Source: Thermoplasmata archaeon (GTDB lineage: Archaea; Thermoplasmatota; DTKX01; JAHFTX01). Taken from it: a stretch of 64,000 bases of DNA. The notes under the pieces are model-generated. The model had not been told where the DNA came from. It saw nothing but the letters and a program-made list of their open reading frames with translations, and did not search any database. The position numbers were made by a program, and so were the translations under genes. Below are positions 53,993-61,963 of this stretch, in pieces. Within the stretch, counting starts at the first letter, position 1. Every line of letters begins with the position of its first letter. The stretch spans positions 21,447 to 85,446 of the forward strand of contig JAHFTX010000008.1 in the NCBI GenBank assembly GCA_023265395.1. Reading direction: 5' to 3'.

Positions 53993-54004
53993 TATTTATA
54001 TGCT
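53993..54004 (-). promoter_or_regulatory. TATA box of the second TBP gene
   Basis: TTTATATGC, minus strand GCATATAAATAG, centred about 38 nt before GTG 53961; a strong match that could allow autoregulation by TBP level (inference). The ~170 bp to the PRC-barrel stop hold nothing else seen. Confidence 0.65.
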
Positions 54005-54173
54005 CAGGCCCCAGCTCACACATTTTCCTGCGGGGCCGGACCAAAGCACGTGCAAGTGGATGGTGTGAATTGGGCCTGAGAACACCAACGTCCTAATGGC
54101 CCTGCAGCCGTGTTGACGCTACTTCGGAAGCGTTCTGGATGCTGTGCAAACACAGGCCCCTGCAAGGGAGGGG

Positions 54174-54467
54174 CTAGACGTTGAATACGGCCTCTTCTTC
54201 GGAGCCGGTGGCGTCTTCTTTCATGACGGTGACGCGGCCGGGAAAATAGCGGAGTACGACAATGTCGCCGACTGCCTGAATCCATCGGAAGGGGACGCCC
54301 ACGGCCTTGCTGTCCTCGACCAGCTGGGGGTTGGTATCCGTGATGTAGAGGCTGTCGACCTTGTTGACGGAGACGTCGACGATGAGGTTGGAGACGTTCC
54401 CTAGGTAAATCCCCTTGCTTGTGTAGACCTGGAGCCCAATCAGCTCCGAGACCTCCTCCAACATCAT
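54174..54467 (-). CDS. PRC-barrel domain protein
   Basis: 97 residues, a single PRC-barrel (EVSELIGLQVYTSKGIYLGNVSNLIVDV, VGVPFRWIQAVGDIVVL) with a short acidic tail. The fold occurs in RimM and photosynthetic reaction-centre H; in archaea small stand-alone versions are common and of unknown role, sometimes linked to RNA or cell division. ATG 54467 follows GAGGGTGG. A T-rich box near 54503 may be its promoter. Confidence 0.88.
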   Translation of the reverse strand: MMLEEVSELIGLQVYTSKGIYLGNVSNLIVDVSVNKVDSLYITDTNPQLVEDSKAVGVPFRWIQAVGDIVVLRYFPGRVTVMKEDATGSEEEAVFNV

Positions 54468-54540
54468 GCCACCCTCGGGTCGACACCTGAAGGCGAGGGT
54501 AAAAAGGTTGGCGTCCTCGCCGAGCGGCATTGGCCCCACT

Positions 54541-54831
54541 TCAAGGGACCTGTGTCGAGAGGTCGGCAGCCAGCCGCGCAGCTGCCTCAGTCGCTAGGTG
54601 TGGCCGATCGGTCTTGATCAGCAGCCTCCCCGAGGGGTAGAGGTGGACCTCTGGCAGCTCTGCCTCAGGGAGGGTTACGACCAGTAGCACCCCCACATTG
54701 AGGATACGGCACCCCCGCGTCAGAAGTTCCTGTTCTACGTGATCGAGGTCGAGCTCCAGGGGGTCCTCAAGGATTGCCTCAAACCCGCTCTTTGTCCGGC
54801 AGGGTCGCACCGTGGTGTAGTGCACCGGCAT
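54541..54831 (-). CDS. Small archaeal protein of unknown function
   Basis: 96 residues, beta/alpha pattern: RILNVGVLLVVTL and EVHLYPSGRLLIKTD are strands, and an Ala-rich helix ends the protein. The YPSGRLLIKT segment faintly resembles the SGK strand of TBP repeats, but the rest does not. It lies 15 bp after the ThiI-like gene and 73 bp before the PRC-barrel gene, so it is likely co-transcribed with them. Family not recognised. Confidence 0.7.
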   Translation of the reverse strand: MPVHYTTVRPCRTKSGFEAILEDPLELDLDHVEQELLTRGCRILNVGVLLVVTLPEAELPEVHLYPSGRLLIKTDRPHLATEAAARLAADLSTQVP

Positions 54832-54846
54832 GGTGGGACCCCTTTG

Positions 54847-55473
54847 TCACTGCCGCCGCAACTGTGGGAGGAATCGCAACTTCCCAGCTTCGACCTGCAG
54901 CAGCGACTCTGCGGAAAGGACCTCGGTCAACGCGGCTTGGGTCGTGGGGCGTGGCGGGACGATGGTGCAGCACAGACCAGGCTTGGTCGAAATCTCGAAG
55001 GTCCCGACTTCTCGGGCCAGCTCGACGATCTCCGCCTTGTCCATCCCGATGAGCGGCCGGATAATGGGCAGGCTCACCGACTGGTCCTGGACCCAGATGT
55101 TGTGCAGCGTCTGGGAGGCGACCTGCCCCAGTGATTCGCCCGTAAGGATCCCTACCGCGCCCTCCTTGTGCGCGACCTCCTCAGCGACTCGGAACATCAT
55201 CCGACGGCACAAGAGGCACCCGATGTTCCGACGAGCGTTCCGGGCGAACTCGACTTGGTGGCGGCCATGCTCGATCATCAACAAAGGAATCGTGCGCTTG
55301 GGGAATAGAGTGCGCAGCCGGCCGACGAGCTCCTCGACTTTGGCGACCTCCCGGTCATCGGTGAACGGTCGGTTATCCATGTGGATGGCGGTCACGTCGA
55401 AGCCGTGCCGCAAGGCCGCGTACGCCGCGACGGGTGAATCGATACCGCCACTGATCATCGATAGCAAGCGCAC
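54847..55473 (-). CDS. ThiI-like PP-loop protein without THUMP domain
   Basis: 208 residues, equal to the C-terminal ATP-pyrophosphatase half of ThiI (4-thiouridine synthesis at tRNA position 8). SGGIDSPVAAY is the PP-loop, CLLCRRMMFRVAEE and GILTGESLGQVASQT follow, and LCCTIVPPRP supplies the late cysteine. The ferredoxin-like/THUMP N-terminus that binds tRNA is absent, and no rhodanese is present, so either another protein presents the tRNA or the substrate differs. GTG 55473 is 27 nt from a TATA-like box (leaderless). Confidence 0.85.
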   Translation of the reverse strand: MRLLSMISGGIDSPVAAYAALRHGFDVTAIHMDNRPFTDDREVAKVEELVGRLRTLFPKRTIPLLMIEHGRHQVEFARNARRNIGCLLCRRMMFRVAEEVAHKEGAVGILTGESLGQVASQTLHNIWVQDQSVSLPIIRPLIGMDKAEIVELAREVGTFEISTKPGLCCTIVPPRPTTQAALTEVLSAESLLQVEAGKLRFLPQLRRQ

Positions 55474-55479
55474 GCTTGC
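55464..55479. repeat. Palindrome over the ThiI-like start codon
   Basis: GCAAGCG-CA-CGCTTGC, a perfect 7+2+7 inverted repeat that includes the GTG start codon at 55471-55473. It could be an operator or an mRNA hairpin masking a leaderless start. Confidence 0.45.
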
Positions 55480-55495
55480 GCGCTATCCTCGGCGG

Positions 55496-55506
55496 TCTTA
55501 ACACTT
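55496..55506 (-). promoter_or_regulatory. TATA-like box of the ThiI-like gene
   Basis: GTCTTAACACT (minus AGTGTTAAGAC) centred about 27 nt before GTG 55473. Confidence 0.5.
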
Positions 55507-55530
55507 CGGGCCAAGCGCGATGCATGGGGC

Positions 55531-55565
55531 GCAGGGCCGGTGCGGCGATTCCACACCGGCCCTGC
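55531..55565. terminator. 12-bp hairpin after the 1388-residue protein gene
   Basis: GCAGGGCCGGTG and CACCGGCCCTGC form a perfect 12-bp stem with an 11-nt loop, 12 bases after the upstream gene's stop on the minus strand. Placement suggests a 3' end structure; no T-run is seen. Confidence 0.5.
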
Positions 55566-55576
55566 TTGTGCCGTCC

Positions 55577-58500
55577 CTACTGCTGGGGAGGTCGCGGTGG
55601 TCCCTGCGGCTGACCCGGCGGTGGCCCACCTGGGCCAGCCGCGCCCGCACCGGGTGGTGGTCCCCGCGGACCTGCTCCCGACGGCGGCGCCCCGGAGGCC
55701 CCAGGACCGCCCGGTGGCGGGCCTTGGCCCGCGACGGTGATGATCACGTCGCGGTCCTCAGCCTCCAGCTGTTGCGACTTGACGTACATCGACGCCTTCT
55801 GCTCCTCCGAGAGCATGATGCGCTCGAGCGAGAACTGGACCCGCCGCAAGGCGGCGATGGCCTTCTCCCGCTCCTCGGCGCCGATCTCGTGGCTGCTGTA
55901 GCGAGCCTCCTCGAGGACCTCGATGAAGTCGTCGAGGGCCTCCTTGTCGATCGGCAGCGCATCGCGGATCGCCTTCTCGAAGTCGCGGAATGTCTCGCTT
56001 TCCCGACGCATCTGACCGTATTGCTTGAGGTTCTTGGCCAGCCGCCGGTACGCCTTGAAGATCGACCCGGCGAATTCGTTGCCGGCGACCAACTGGTCTG
56101 CGGCCTTCTTGATGATCGCTGCCATGCCGCGCAGCTGGCGCTTCTGCCAGTGCTTGTACGCGAAGAAGCCGATTACGACCGACCCGGCGATGATCGCTGC
56201 AAGCAGCAGGAAGGGCCAGGCTCGAGTCAGGGTCGGCGTCGGCGGAATCCGGAATGTGAGGTTGGCAGACGCCTCGCTACCCCCGATCTTTTCGACATCC
56301 TCGACGAGGAAGGGGTCGTCGTCGGGAGTGACCATCTCCCCTGCGTAGATAGCGACGATCTTTCGATCGATCAGTTGTTCGTCGTCCTTGGTGATGCCAG
56401 AGAGGAAGGTGATGTTGAAGGTCAGCTCCCCGTTCTGATCGGTTGCCGCCTCGATGATCTTCTGATCGAGGTTCGAGCGTCCGGTCCTCTCGTCCTGCCC
56501 TGCGTCGATGAAGTACAGGTAGAGGGTGGCGTTCTCGATCGGGTCTTGCGTGTCGGCGTAGACCAGTCGGGCGGTCCCCGAGAGCGTGTCACCTTGGTTG
56601 ACGGTGCCGTTGGGTTCGAGGTTATCCAGTTCCAGCCGGCTACCCGCGCCGATGTAGATGTAGGTCGAGTTCTCCGTGCGCGAGAAGCGTCCATCGGTCG
56701 TCCCGTTGTAGGAGAGGGTGACCGTCTGTTTGTCCACCGGAATAGTGTCGGGGACGACCGACTCGAAGATGAAATTGCCCCCTGAGACGTCGGTCTCCTG
56801 GCTGTCGAGCAAGTGCCCGCCGATGGAGAGGATGACGCGTTCCTGGCCGATGGGGTTGTGGGGCACATCGTCGATGAATTCATAGAGCACGCCCTCGATC
56901 GTCACCGGCTGGCCGCGGATCACCGATTGAGTGTCATCAAGTCGGACGATGGTCGTATTGACCTTGATCGTGTAGTTGGTCGTGTTGGAGCTCGTAAGGT
57001 ACTCCGGCGTCCCCTTGAAGGACGCCTTGACGGCCACCTGCCCGACCAGGTCTTCGATCTTGATCGGATGAGGCACGCGGAAGTAGCCGGCAGAATCGGT
57101 GTCCGAGCGACCCCAGTTGGCAGCAGTCGCTCCGCCGACCTTGATCTCCTCGACGATGATGGGAAGGCTGGGAATCCGGTCTCCAGCATCGTCGATGATC
57201 GTCCCTTCCACCAAGAGCTTGTTCCCAGCGCCCTTGAACACCTCGAAGTTCTGCGAGCTGGTGAAGGCGATCTCGGTGGTGCTGACGACGGAGTAGTTGA
57301 TCGTGAATTCGCACGGTTCGTACTTGGGGAGCGCCCCCTCGAAGACCATCCGCACAGGCACCTGGCCCAGCTGGGCGAAGCTCAGGAGCTCGTAGTCTCG
57401 GGAGAAGGTCCCCTCGTCGTCGGTGGTGGTGGTCGGCAGCGCCTCGTTGTTCCACCAGAGCTTGACGTCCTGGAAAGGCACCGGGTCGCCGGCGCTCTGG
57501 AGGACACTCTGGTTAGTGAGCACGAGCAGCTTCGTCGTTATGGTCACCACGTCGCCACGGAACACCTGCAACGCCGATGCTGGTGGGGTCTTGAACTTGG
57601 TCTGAGCGGTGACGTCGTAGATGTCGGTGCCTGAGGCGGCCGCATAGAAGGGCGTCCCGGCATACTCGAAGCGAACGTCGATTAGCCCGAGCTCCTGCTC
57701 GGCCTTGAGGACCTTGTACTGGTCGCCCGAGCCCTGCGGTCCGAGCCAGCCCCAACGGCTCTGGTTGGAGCCATCGAGGTAGATCTCCTTGGGCGGTGTG
57801 CTCACCTTGTCATCGGGGTCGTTGGGGTTCGTGGGCGTCCGGTCCCAGTAGACGGTGACGAAGTAATGTTGGTCCTCGTCCTCGATGATGGCCTTGGGAA
57901 TCTCACCGCGGTTGTCCACTAGGCGTGCCTTGGGCTGGACATAGCTGTCGCGGTGGGCGACCTTCGAGGAGTTGCTGGTCGGGAACTCGAAGTGGGTCGT
58001 GCGAGCCACGGGGAGGTCGAGGATGGTGGTGCTCTCAAGGTACTTCTGCGTCTTGGGGTGCTTGGCGATGAACTGGTGCATCGCCGGCAGCGCGTCCTCG
58101 GGGACGAGCCATTCGAACTGGAACTCTCCGGAGGCTTCGGTGTGGACCGAAAAACCATTGGAGATGATGTGAAAGCGTGCCCGCACCTTCTCTGCTCCCG
58201 CGAAGCCGAACCACTCGCCCTTGTAGCTGAAGGAATCGAGGTCGACGGAGTAGGAGGTCCAGGTGGTGACATCGTCGTCGATCTCGGCTGAGACGGGCGC
58301 CCAGCTGGAGCCGTCGTTGTCCGAGGCCTCGACGATGACGTGGTCAAGATCGTCGAGTTCCAACCAGTGGTAGAAGGAGAGGGTCGCCGACCCGACGCCG
58401 GAGAGGTTGATTGGCGGCGAGATCAGGTAGCTGTCCGTCTGGACCTGATAGGAGCCGTCGAGGTTGGTCGCCGCGACCCGCACAGGGCTGTTGGCGTTGC

Positions 58501-59743
58501 CCGGGCCATTGAGTGGGATGCCGATCTCCCAATCGTCGCGGTTCCCGCCGCTGCTCCAACCGCTGCCCGCGCCCGCCTCGAAGTTCTCCTTGAACTGGGG
58601 GACGTTGTCGCCGGTGATCGTGACGTCATCGATGTACCACCCTGCCGGGAGGTGCTCGCTGATGGTGGTGGTCGCCCCTTCACTTGTCTCGAAATCGATG
58701 AGCAATCCTTCGGCTGCGATGGGGGCGCTCGTGCTCTGGGTCTTGAGGCTCCCGCTGATGGTCACCGGTTCGCCAGCGATCGGGTTGGCGGGCTCGACCT
58801 GGAGGTCGACGATGGCTGGCTCCTGCCAATAGAACGGAATCTCGTCATGGATGGTGAAGGGCCACAGGATCACCCCGGTGGCCTGGTCGATGTATCCCTC
58901 GCCGTTCCAGTCGAAAGTGACCTTCCCCAGTCCCGCAGGGAAGCTGCCTGAGGGTGTGACATCGAATTCGAAGGTACCGTTGGTCTTGCCTTGGGTGCTG
59001 TTGTCGCCGAACACGAAGAATTCGACATCCTCGGACGAGGTGACGAGGATCACACCGTTGCTGTCGTAGACCTTGATGGTGACTGGCGGTACCTGAGGCG
59101 TCTGGCGCCCAATCCCATGGTTTGAGGCGAGTCCCCCATTCTCGAGCGAGGTGATGTTCTCGATGTGGCCATCGACGACCTGCCCGGTGATGTGGACGGC
59201 CTCGTTGTTCTTGAGGCCGCTGGTGGAGTTTGGGTCTGCCGCCGGGAAGTGGGAGAGCGCCGTGGTGCGGTCCCCAAGGGCGATCGTGATGTGCGCCTCA
59301 TCGGAGATGACCACCAGCCGCCCCAGCGGGTCTGCCGCCGCGGGTGCACCCAAACGCTCGCTGGCGAGAATCTCGCCTGGCTGGACGTGGTGGATGGTCT
59401 GGGGCTCTGCGTGCCATGTGCCATCAATGCGTTGACCGCCTTTCCCCAGGATCGTGGACCGGTCCACCAGCGCAGAAGCCGGTAGATCCCCCGTCTTGTC
59501 CTCCGAAGTTCCAGCGGAGATTGTCGTCGCCATCGACCCATCTGCGGGGTCGGCCTCGTGGGTCATCGCCACGTCGGCCTGGACCGGCTGCGCCTGGTTC
59601 ATGTCGACCGACTGGAGAGGACCAGCGATGCCTGGTGAAGAGAAGGAGACCTCCGGCGCCATCGTGGCGGGGGCCGCCGCGACGGTCAGGACCGGGAGGA
59701 GCAACAGGAGCGAGATGATCGAGATGGCCTTGAGGTTCTGCAT
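55577..59743 (-). CDS. Type I surface protein with DUF4129-like cytoplasmic domain
   Basis: 1388 residues from ATG 59743 (track start GTG 59752). A signal peptide (first ~24) precedes a large Ig/TTR-like ectodomain: a beta domain near 145-260, a MAM/laminin-like jelly roll (about 375-530, with GWSSGG and YHWLELDDLDH), then repeated TTR-like domains. A TM helix lies near 1180-1202, followed by KHWQKRQ and a cytoplasmic helical region (AYRRLAKNLKQYGQMRRESETFRDFEKAI) resembling DUF4129, known from transglutaminase-like membrane proteins. The last ~60 residues are almost only Pro, Gly and Ala. No protease domain is seen. Confidence 0.83.
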   Translation of the reverse strand: MQNLKAISIISLLLLLPVLTVAAAPATMAPEVSFSSPGIAGPLQSVDMNQAQPVQADVAMTHEADPADGSMATTISAGTSEDKTGDLPASALVDRSTILGKGGQRIDGTWHAEPQTIHHVQPGEILASERLGAPAAADPLGRLVVISDEAHITIALGDRTTALSHFPAADPNSTSGLKNNEAVHITGQVVDGHIENITSLENGGLASNHGIGRQTPQVPPVTIKVYDSNGVILVTSSEDVEFFVFGDNSTQGKTNGTFEFDVTPSGSFPAGLGKVTFDWNGEGYIDQATGVILWPFTIHDEIPFYWQEPAIVDLQVEPANPIAGEPVTISGSLKTQSTSAPIAAEGLLIDFETSEGATTTISEHLPAGWYIDDVTITGDNVPQFKENFEAGAGSGWSSGGNRDDWEIGIPLNGPGNANSPVRVAATNLDGSYQVQTDSYLISPPINLSGVGSATLSFYHWLELDDLDHVIVEASDNDGSSWAPVSAEIDDDVTTWTSYSVDLDSFSYKGEWFGFAGAEKVRARFHIISNGFSVHTEASGEFQFEWLVPEDALPAMHQFIAKHPKTQKYLESTTILDLPVARTTHFEFPTSNSSKVAHRDSYVQPKARLVDNRGEIPKAIIEDEDQHYFVTVYWDRTPTNPNDPDDKVSTPPKEIYLDGSNQSRWGWLGPQGSGDQYKVLKAEQELGLIDVRFEYAGTPFYAAASGTDIYDVTAQTKFKTPPASALQVFRGDVVTITTKLLVLTNQSVLQSAGDPVPFQDVKLWWNNEALPTTTTDDEGTFSRDYELLSFAQLGQVPVRMVFEGALPKYEPCEFTINYSVVSTTEIAFTSSQNFEVFKGAGNKLLVEGTIIDDAGDRIPSLPIIVEEIKVGGATAANWGRSDTDSAGYFRVPHPIKIEDLVGQVAVKASFKGTPEYLTSSNTTNYTIKVNTTIVRLDDTQSVIRGQPVTIEGVLYEFIDDVPHNPIGQERVILSIGGHLLDSQETDVSGGNFIFESVVPDTIPVDKQTVTLSYNGTTDGRFSRTENSTYIYIGAGSRLELDNLEPNGTVNQGDTLSGTARLVYADTQDPIENATLYLYFIDAGQDERTGRSNLDQKIIEAATDQNGELTFNITFLSGITKDDEQLIDRKIVAIYAGEMVTPDDDPFLVEDVEKIGGSEASANLTFRIPPTPTLTRAWPFLLLAAIIAGSVVIGFFAYKHWQKRQLRGMAAIIKKAADQLVAGNEFAGSIFKAYRRLAKNLKQYGQMRRESETFRDFEKAIRDALPIDKEALDDFIEVLEEARYSSHEIGAEEREKAIAALRRVQFSLERIMLSEEQKASMYVKSQQLEAEDRDVIITVAGQGPPPGGPGASGAPPSGAGPRGPPPGAGAAGPGGPPPGQPQGPPRPPQQ

Positions 59744-59777
59744 GATTGACACCGCGGGGAGGTCCTCCCCCTTGCGA

Positions 59778-59788
59778 TGAGGACATAA
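59778..59788 (-). promoter_or_regulatory. TATA-like box upstream of 59743
   Basis: TGAGGACATAAAGG region, minus CCTTTATGTCC, centred about 40 nt before ATG 59743 and 31 nt before GTG 59752; compatible with either start. Confidence 0.45.
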
Positions 59789-59848
59789 AGGCGACTGTGG
59801 GAGCCCGACCGGATTGATTTATCTCGTTTTCGGTGCCGGAGCTCTTGG

Positions 59849-61261
59849 TTACCCCAGCAGTCCGCCAACTCGTGGGCCGATGATCTGCCAGAGGATGAGT
59901 ATGAGCCCAAAGATGGAGAAGTATAGGCTCAAGCGTCGCGCCATGGCGGCGGTCTCCTCCTCTGGGGACTTGGGGCGGACCCGCTGCAGAGCGCCGCGCA
60001 GCCTGTCCTGGAACATGTATCCGCCATCAAGGGGTTTGAAAGGCAAGGCGTTGGTCAGGCCGACCATCAGGTTGAGCCAGAAGAGCCAGTAGAAGGTGTT
60101 CGCCAGCATCCAAAAGCCACCCGGACCGAGTATCGCGAGCGGTCCCGAAATGACATAGAGGTCCGCGACCTCCTGGGGCATCGGCTGCAGCCCGAGCACC
60201 GGCTGGAGCACGAAGAAGAATGCCTTGCCCAGCCCTTGTTCTGGATGCTCGAGGACCCCTCCCATCGGCCGGGCCAGGGAAGACGCGTAGGCCCCGTGGT
60301 CGAGTGTGCTGACACCCAAGAAGCCTTTTCCGTGGTTGGAATCGGTGTTGAGGTCGGGGGCAACGGCCGCGTAGTAATCGAAGCGGTCTGCGAGGGTCAG
60401 CACGACCGAACGGGCCGTCCCCTTGTGGACGAACTCTAGTCGGACCTGTTCACCTGCCACTCGCTCCGAGAGCAGGGCGCTGAAGCCACTGCGGCTCTGG
60501 ATCGTTCCTCCACGCGTGGCATTGGGGTCGGTAGGATGGAGGGCCGTCAGGACATCGCCGGGGACGATCCCACCTCTGTGGGCGGGCCACCCCTCGCTGA
60601 CCGAGGTCACCATCACTCCCTCGTCGGCCGGTGCCAGGGCGCCCATGAACCCCCAGGCGAAGACGCCCGCACAGAGGAACGCCACGACCACGTTGGTCGC
60701 CGGCCCGGCGGCGAAGATCCGCTCGCGGTCCCGCCGGGGCGCAGCCAGCAGTTGCCGCTCATCGGGTTCGACGAAGGCCCCGATGGGTAGTACGAGCATG
60801 ACCAGGCCCATCGACCGCAGCGCGATATCATGGGCGCGCATCTGGATCGCATGGCCCCCCTCGTGCACGACGATGGCGATGCCCAATGCGACGATGCCGT
60901 AGCCGACGGGAATCAGGGGATTGATCCCCGGGAGCCCGATGAGCACCTCGGGGCGAGGGGCAGCCTCAGGGGGGAGGGAGGTGGCGATCACCGCCTCCCA
61001 GACCAGCAACAGGAAGATGAGGACCATGAAGGAATAGGTCAAGCCCCGGGCGAACGCACCATAGGCACGCCAGAAGCGCCGCACTGACGCGATGCGCTCC
61101 ACCAGCCCTCGTCCACGACCTGTGCGTACCAGCAGGATCGGACCGAGCAGCCCCAGGTCATAGCGCTCGAGCAGCCCCCCCCTCGAAAGTGCCAACAGCA
61201 CCAGCGCCCAGAGGATCAGCGCGAGGACCAGCATCTGCAGAGGAGAGAGAATGGTCACCAC
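59849..61261 (-). CDS. Site-2-protease family intramembrane metalloprotease
   Basis: 470 residues, M50-type zinc protease that cuts membrane-embedded substrates. The zinc motif is HEGGH (133-137) in a TM helix, and the third ligand lies in NALPFKPLDGG near 410. Between them is a PDZ-like domain (GWPAHRGGIVPGDVLTALH). Eight or so TM helices. GTG start at 61261. It lies 97 bp before the 1388-residue surface protein on the same strand; cleavage of such type I proteins or of a membrane-tethered regulator is a reasonable guess, not shown. Confidence 0.93.
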   Translation of the reverse strand: MVTILSPLQMLVLALILWALVLLALSRGGLLERYDLGLLGPILLVRTGRGRGLVERIASVRRFWRAYGAFARGLTYSFMVLIFLLLVWEAVIATSLPPEAAPRPEVLIGLPGINPLIPVGYGIVALGIAIVVHEGGHAIQMRAHDIALRSMGLVMLVLPIGAFVEPDERQLLAAPRRDRERIFAAGPATNVVVAFLCAGVFAWGFMGALAPADEGVMVTSVSEGWPAHRGGIVPGDVLTALHPTDPNATRGGTIQSRSGFSALLSERVAGEQVRLEFVHKGTARSVVLTLADRFDYYAAVAPDLNTDSNHGKGFLGVSTLDHGAYASSLARPMGGVLEHPEQGLGKAFFFVLQPVLGLQPMPQEVADLYVISGPLAILGPGGFWMLANTFYWLFWLNLMVGLTNALPFKPLDGGYMFQDRLRGALQRVRPKSPEEETAAMARRLSLYFSIFGLILILWQIIGPRVGGLLG

Positions 61262-61370
61262 GCTCCGGGTTCGAAGGTACGGTCAGTGCCTGCCAGACGT
61301 CGGTCGGATGCTCTGCGCCCACGCCGCTCCATAAGGGTTTGTGTGCTGCCGGTCCGAAGGCAAACAGCCT

Positions 61371-61778
61371 TCATTCCACCGTCAGGCGAATCGAGGGCGG
61401 CACGCGCAAGGTGTGTGTGAGCGTGCAGACGCTGCTCGCCAGCAGGAGCGCGCGTTGTATCCGCTGTTCTTGCGAGCTCGCGCTCGAGGCACGGCGGACG
61501 TGCAAGGCGAGCACCGCAGGCGTCGCCGGATCCCCCCATTCCACTTCGACCGAGGCATCGAGGAGGTCGGCTCGGACCGCCGCGGCGGCATAGACGAAGG
61601 AGGTCAAGAAGCAGGCCCCGAGCGCGGCCAATGCAATCTCCTCGCCACTGGGGGCTGCCCCTGGCATCGGTTCGATACTCTCCTCTTGGGCTTGCAGCTC
61701 GAACTCGCGGATCCGGACGACTGCCCTGCCCGGCGCAATCCGGACCCCTGCACGCATGGGAATCGCTCGTTTCGACAT
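61371..61778 (-). CDS. OsmC/Ohr-like protein
   Basis: 135 residues from ATG 61778, after GGGAGGAC. OsmC/Ohr family proteins reduce organic peroxides with a two-cysteine centre; here Cys56 (ALGACFLTS) and Cys118 (SSVCTLTHT) occupy those positions, and PSGEEIALAALGAC is the helix signature. The track start adds 29 Arg/Pro-rich residues. A TATA box about 115 bp upstream predicts a leader that includes them, starting with a TTG at 61865, so a longer form is not excluded. Confidence 0.85.
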   Translation of the reverse strand: MSKRAIPMRAGVRIAPGRAVVRIREFELQAQEESIEPMPGAAPSGEEIALAALGACFLTSFVYAAAAVRADLLDASVEVEWGDPATPAVLALHVRRASSASSQEQRIQRALLLASSVCTLTHTLRVPPSIRLTVE

Positions 61779-61887
61779 CCGTCCTCCCTGAGGGCTGACC
61801 TTGGGTCGGGCCAACCGCGGGGGCCGTACGCGCCACGAGAGGGGCCGCGACCCCCGGTCAGCCAACCTCGCATTGTTCTCCCCAAGC

Positions 61888-61899
61888 GCTATATATACT
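61888..61899 (-). promoter_or_regulatory. TATA box of the OsmC-like gene
   Basis: GCTATATATACT (minus AGTATATATAGC), strongly matching, in the divergent gap before 61778; centred ~29 nt before TTG 61865. Confidence 0.6.
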
Positions 61900-61923
61900 G
61901 ACCTTCGCTAGCCTTCCTCGTCT

Positions 61924-61933
61924 GCTTATAAGC
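61924..61933 (+). promoter_or_regulatory. TATA box of the PKD protein
   Basis: GCTTATAAGC centred about 36 nt before ATG 61964; predicted start near 61954, with GGGAGGG 7 nt before the ATG. Confidence 0.6.
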
Positions 61934-61963
61934 TGGGCAGGCACACCCTGGGGAGGGACAAAC

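Noticed and set aside
55520-56785. 421-codon plus-strand ORF opposite the 1388-residue surface protein
   Set aside because: No domain; begins inside an intergenic hairpin and mirrors the coding frame on the other strand.
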